From: Bacilli bacterium
GTDB taxonomy: Bacteria; Bacillota_I; Bacilli_A; RFN20; CAG-826
Assembly: GCA_016296285.1 (NCBI GenBank)
Contig: JAEDJP010000090.1
Span: 1 to 5,374 of the forward strand
Direction of reading: 5' to 3'
Length of the DNA: 5,374 bases
The position numbers were made by a program, and so were the translations under genes. This document shows, in pieces, positions 3,599 through 5,374 of the stretch; position 1 is the first letter of the stretch; each line of letters starts with the position of its first letter. Below the pieces are notes generated by a model. That model saw only the letters and a list, made by a program, of their open reading frames with translations, ran no database searches and was not told the DNA's origin.

Positions 3599-5311
3599 AT
3601 GCCAAACAAAGAAATCCCAACCTTCGAGGAATGGCCCTTCCGCGTCCCGAACCTCGAGAAAGCCGCCGCTTCCGCCAAGGCGGCCACCGCGGCCCTCGAA
3701 GCCGCGCAAACCCCGGAAGAAGCCCTCAAGGTCTTCAAGAAGCACGAGAAGGAATCCGACCTCCTCGGCAATGCCTGCACCCATGCCTTCGTCTTGTTCA
3801 CCCTCGATTCCACGAACAAGAAGTACGCCAAGGCGGTGGCCAAGATCGACGAGGGAATGCCCCTTGTCCAAGTCGAGGAGAACCACTTCGCGGAGGCGAT
3901 GCTCCATAGCCCCCACCGCGCCTATCTCGAGAAGAAGCTCGGCACCCACCTGTTCACGATGTACGAGTATTCCCTCAAGGGCTTCGACGACCGCGTGGTC
4001 GCCGAGGCGGTCGAGGAGAACAAGCTCTCCACGGAATACGGGGCGAAGCTCGCCGCGATCCGCGTGACGTACAAGGGCCAAGAATACAACCTGCCGCAGA
4101 TGGGCAAGTTCCTGCAGGACCTCGACCGCGACGTCCGCAAGGAAGCAAGCCAGGCCTATTACGCCGCCCTCTCGACCCACGTCGAGGAACTCGAAGACAT
4201 CTACGACCGCCTCGTCCACGTCCGCGACGCGATCGCCAAGAAGCTCGGGTACAAGAACTTCGTCGAGCTCGGCTACATCCGCATGCAACGGTACGACTAT
4301 AACGTGGAAGACGTGCGTGCCTATCGCGAGGCCATCCATGACGTCGTGACCCCCATCGCCGCCAAGATCATGAAGGCCCAATTCAAGAGGACGGGCATCC
4401 GCAAGCCGGAGATCTACGACAATTCTCTTGTCTTCAAGACCGGCAACCCCATGCCGAAAGGAACGACCGCGGACAAGATCGAGCTCGCCAAGAAGATGTA
4501 CGACGCCCTTTCCCCGGAGACGAGCTATTTCTTCCGCTTCATGGCGGATCATCACGTCCTTGACCTCGAGGCTCGCCCCGGCAAGCAAGGCGGCGGATAC
4601 ATGACCTACTTCCCGAAGTATGGCATCCCCTTCATCTTCTCGAATTTCAACGGGACCAAAGGCGACATCGACGTCCTGACCCATGAGTTCGGCCATTCCT
4701 TCCAGGCCTACATGGCCCGCAAGATCAAGGTGCCGGAACTTCGCCAACCGACCTCGGAAGGGTGCGAGATCGATTCCATGTCGATGGAATTCTTCGCCCA
4801 TCCGTGGATGGATCTCTTCTTCGATGAGCCGGAGAAATACCGTTACGCCCACCTCGCCGACGCGATTTCCTTCTTGCCCTATGGGGTGACCGTCGATCAC
4901 TTCCAGGAATGGGTCTACGAGAACCCGAACGCCACGAAGGCGGAACGCGACGCCAAATGGCATGAGCTCGAGGAATACTACACGCCTTACAAGGTCGCGA
5001 CGTATCGCGGCTGCACCTACATGCAGGAAGGCCATCGCTGGCTCACCCAGGCCCACATCTTCGAGAATCCGTTCTATTACATCGACTATACCCTCGCCCA
5101 GGTCATGGCGTTCCAGTTCTTCAACCTCGATCGCAAGAACCACGAACTCGCCTGGAAACGTTACTTGAAGCTCTGCGAGATGGGCGGCAAGTACCCCTTC
5201 CGCACCTTGGTCCTCCGCGACCACATGAAAGACCCCTTCGCCCCCGGGGTCGTCAAGAAGACCGTGCGCCCCTTGCTGCAGGTCCTCGAGAGCTACGACA
5301 TCGGCGAATAA
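3599..5311 (+). CDS. M3-family zinc oligoendopeptidase (shorter PepF-related type)
   Basis: 570 residues, a complete cytoplasmic metallopeptidase that cleaves short peptides rather than folded proteins. The gluzincin motif THEFGHSFQ has H362, E363 and H366, and the third zinc ligand is E390 in GCEIDSMSMEFF, 24 residues after H366, as expected for the M3 clan. Other family blocks are IYDNSLVFKTGNPMPKG (about 276-292), GGGYMTYFP and PFIFSNFNGTKGDIDVLTHE before the active site, and NPFYYIDYTLAQ (490-501), whose tyrosines fit the substrate-stabilising region. The N-terminus has an Ala/Lys-rich helical stretch (about 18-55). Length and these blocks match the roughly 550-570-residue M3 oligoendopeptidase group rather than the longer classical PepF of about 600 residues. 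No signal peptide is visible. Codon use is strongly biased to C- and G-ending codons, suggesting high expression. It follows the RQC-like gene by 24 bases and probably shares its transcript. No clear terminator follows within the window. Confidence 0.95.
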   Translation: MPNKEIPTFEEWPFRVPNLEKAAASAKAATAALEAAQTPEEALKVFKKHEKESDLLGNACTHAFVLFTLDSTNKKYAKAVAKIDEGMPLVQVEENHFAEAMLHSPHRAYLEKKLGTHLFTMYEYSLKGFDDRVVAEAVEENKLSTEYGAKLAAIRVTYKGQEYNLPQMGKFLQDLDRDVRKEASQAYYAALSTHVEELEDIYDRLVHVRDAIAKKLGYKNFVELGYIRMQRYDYNVEDVRAYREAIHDVVTPIAAKIMKAQFKRTGIRKPEIYDNSLVFKTGNPMPKGTTADKIELAKKMYDALSPETSYFFRFMADHHVLDLEARPGKQGGGYMTYFPKYGIPFIFSNFNGTKGDIDVLTHEFGHSFQAYMARKIKVPELRQPTSEGCEIDSMSMEFFAHPWMDLFFDEPEKYRYAHLADAISFLPYGVTVDHFQEWVYENPNATKAERDAKWHELEEYYTPYKVATYRGCTYMQEGHRWLTQAHIFENPFYYIDYTLAQVMAFQFFNLDRKNHELAWKRYLKLCEMGGKYPFRTLVLRDHMKDPFAPGVVKKTVRPLLQVLESYDIGE

Positions 5312-5327
5312 CGATCGACCACGAAAA

Positions 5328-5348
5328 ATAGGATAAGTCTTGTCAACG
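5328..5348 (-). repeat. Copy 2 of the intergenic motif CGTTGACnnGACTTATCCTAT
   Basis: Read on the minus strand (5348 to 5328), this matches the motif upstream of nrnA at 533-555 with two substitutions and a 2-base deletion. It contains a perfect TTGACA (5346-5341), but no -10 hexamer lies 16-18 bases downstream on that strand. The remaining intergenic bases (5312-5374) hold a T-rich stretch but no convincing hairpin. Confidence 0.4.
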
Positions 5349-5374
5349 GTTTTTTCTCTTTGTGGCCTTTCTCT

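Noticed and set aside
3443..5224. A 593-codon open frame on the minus strand opposite the oligoendopeptidase gene
   Set aside because: It is the antisense shadow of a gene with strong GC-ending codon bias. Its translation is low-complexity (Val/Leu/Glu/Asp-rich) with no domain, while the plus strand carries a complete M3 peptidase.
5312..5374. Terminator after the oligoendopeptidase gene
   Set aside because: A T-run occurs at 5350-5355, but no stable stem lies directly before it. CCAC (5319-5322) and GTGG further on could pair only over a long, poorly matched loop.
1..5374. A novel defence system, CRISPR array, mobile element or toxin-antitoxin pair
   Set aside because: No direct-repeat arrays, transposase or integrase motifs, terminal repeats, tRNA-like structures or toxin-antitoxin gene pairs are visible; the genes resemble housekeeping functions.

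Overview
The window carries six protein-coding genes, one of them cut by the left edge, packed closely with no gap over about 130 bases between genes. Protein style, strong AGGAGG-type ribosome binding sites at some genes, U-tract terminators and -35/-10 promoters suggest a bacterium of the Bacillota or a Mollicutes/Erysipelotrichia-like relative with fairly GC-rich DNA. This placement is an inference from family resemblance, not a database result. TGA is used as a stop (positions 488-490 and 1535-1537) and tryptophan is TGG, so the standard code applies rather than the mycoplasma code.

Layout: (1) 2-490, + strand, the C-terminal end of an aromatic-rich, helical protein that looks like an (alpha/alpha)6-type carbohydrate-active protein. 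(2) 566-2319, + strand, a two-gene overlapping operon: a DHH/DHHA1 phosphoesterase of the NrnA type followed by a CysQ-type member of the inositol monophosphatase superfamily. (3) 2416-2652, + strand, a 78-residue membrane protein with its own promoter region, a near-perfect ribosome binding site and a terminator. (4) 2757-3065, - strand, a stand-alone NifU C-terminal-like Fe-S scaffold, with its own promoter and terminator. (5) 3194-5311, + strand, a probable two-gene unit: a small winged-helix protein resembling the RQC domain of RecQ helicases, then a complete M3-family zinc oligoendopeptidase.

Functionally this looks like housekeeping: two enzymes that can both act on pAp (3'-phosphoadenosine 5'-phosphate), one of which also trims short RNA; Fe-S delivery; a possible DNA-binding protein; and peptide turnover. 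I see no mobile element, CRISPR array, RNA gene or defence system. The points that merit a second look are the pairing of two pAp-phosphatase families in one overlapping operon, the apparent near-leaderless starts of three genes set against strong ribosome binding sites at two others, a roughly 21-base motif found in two distant intergenic regions, and a palindrome overlapping the promoter of the small membrane protein.
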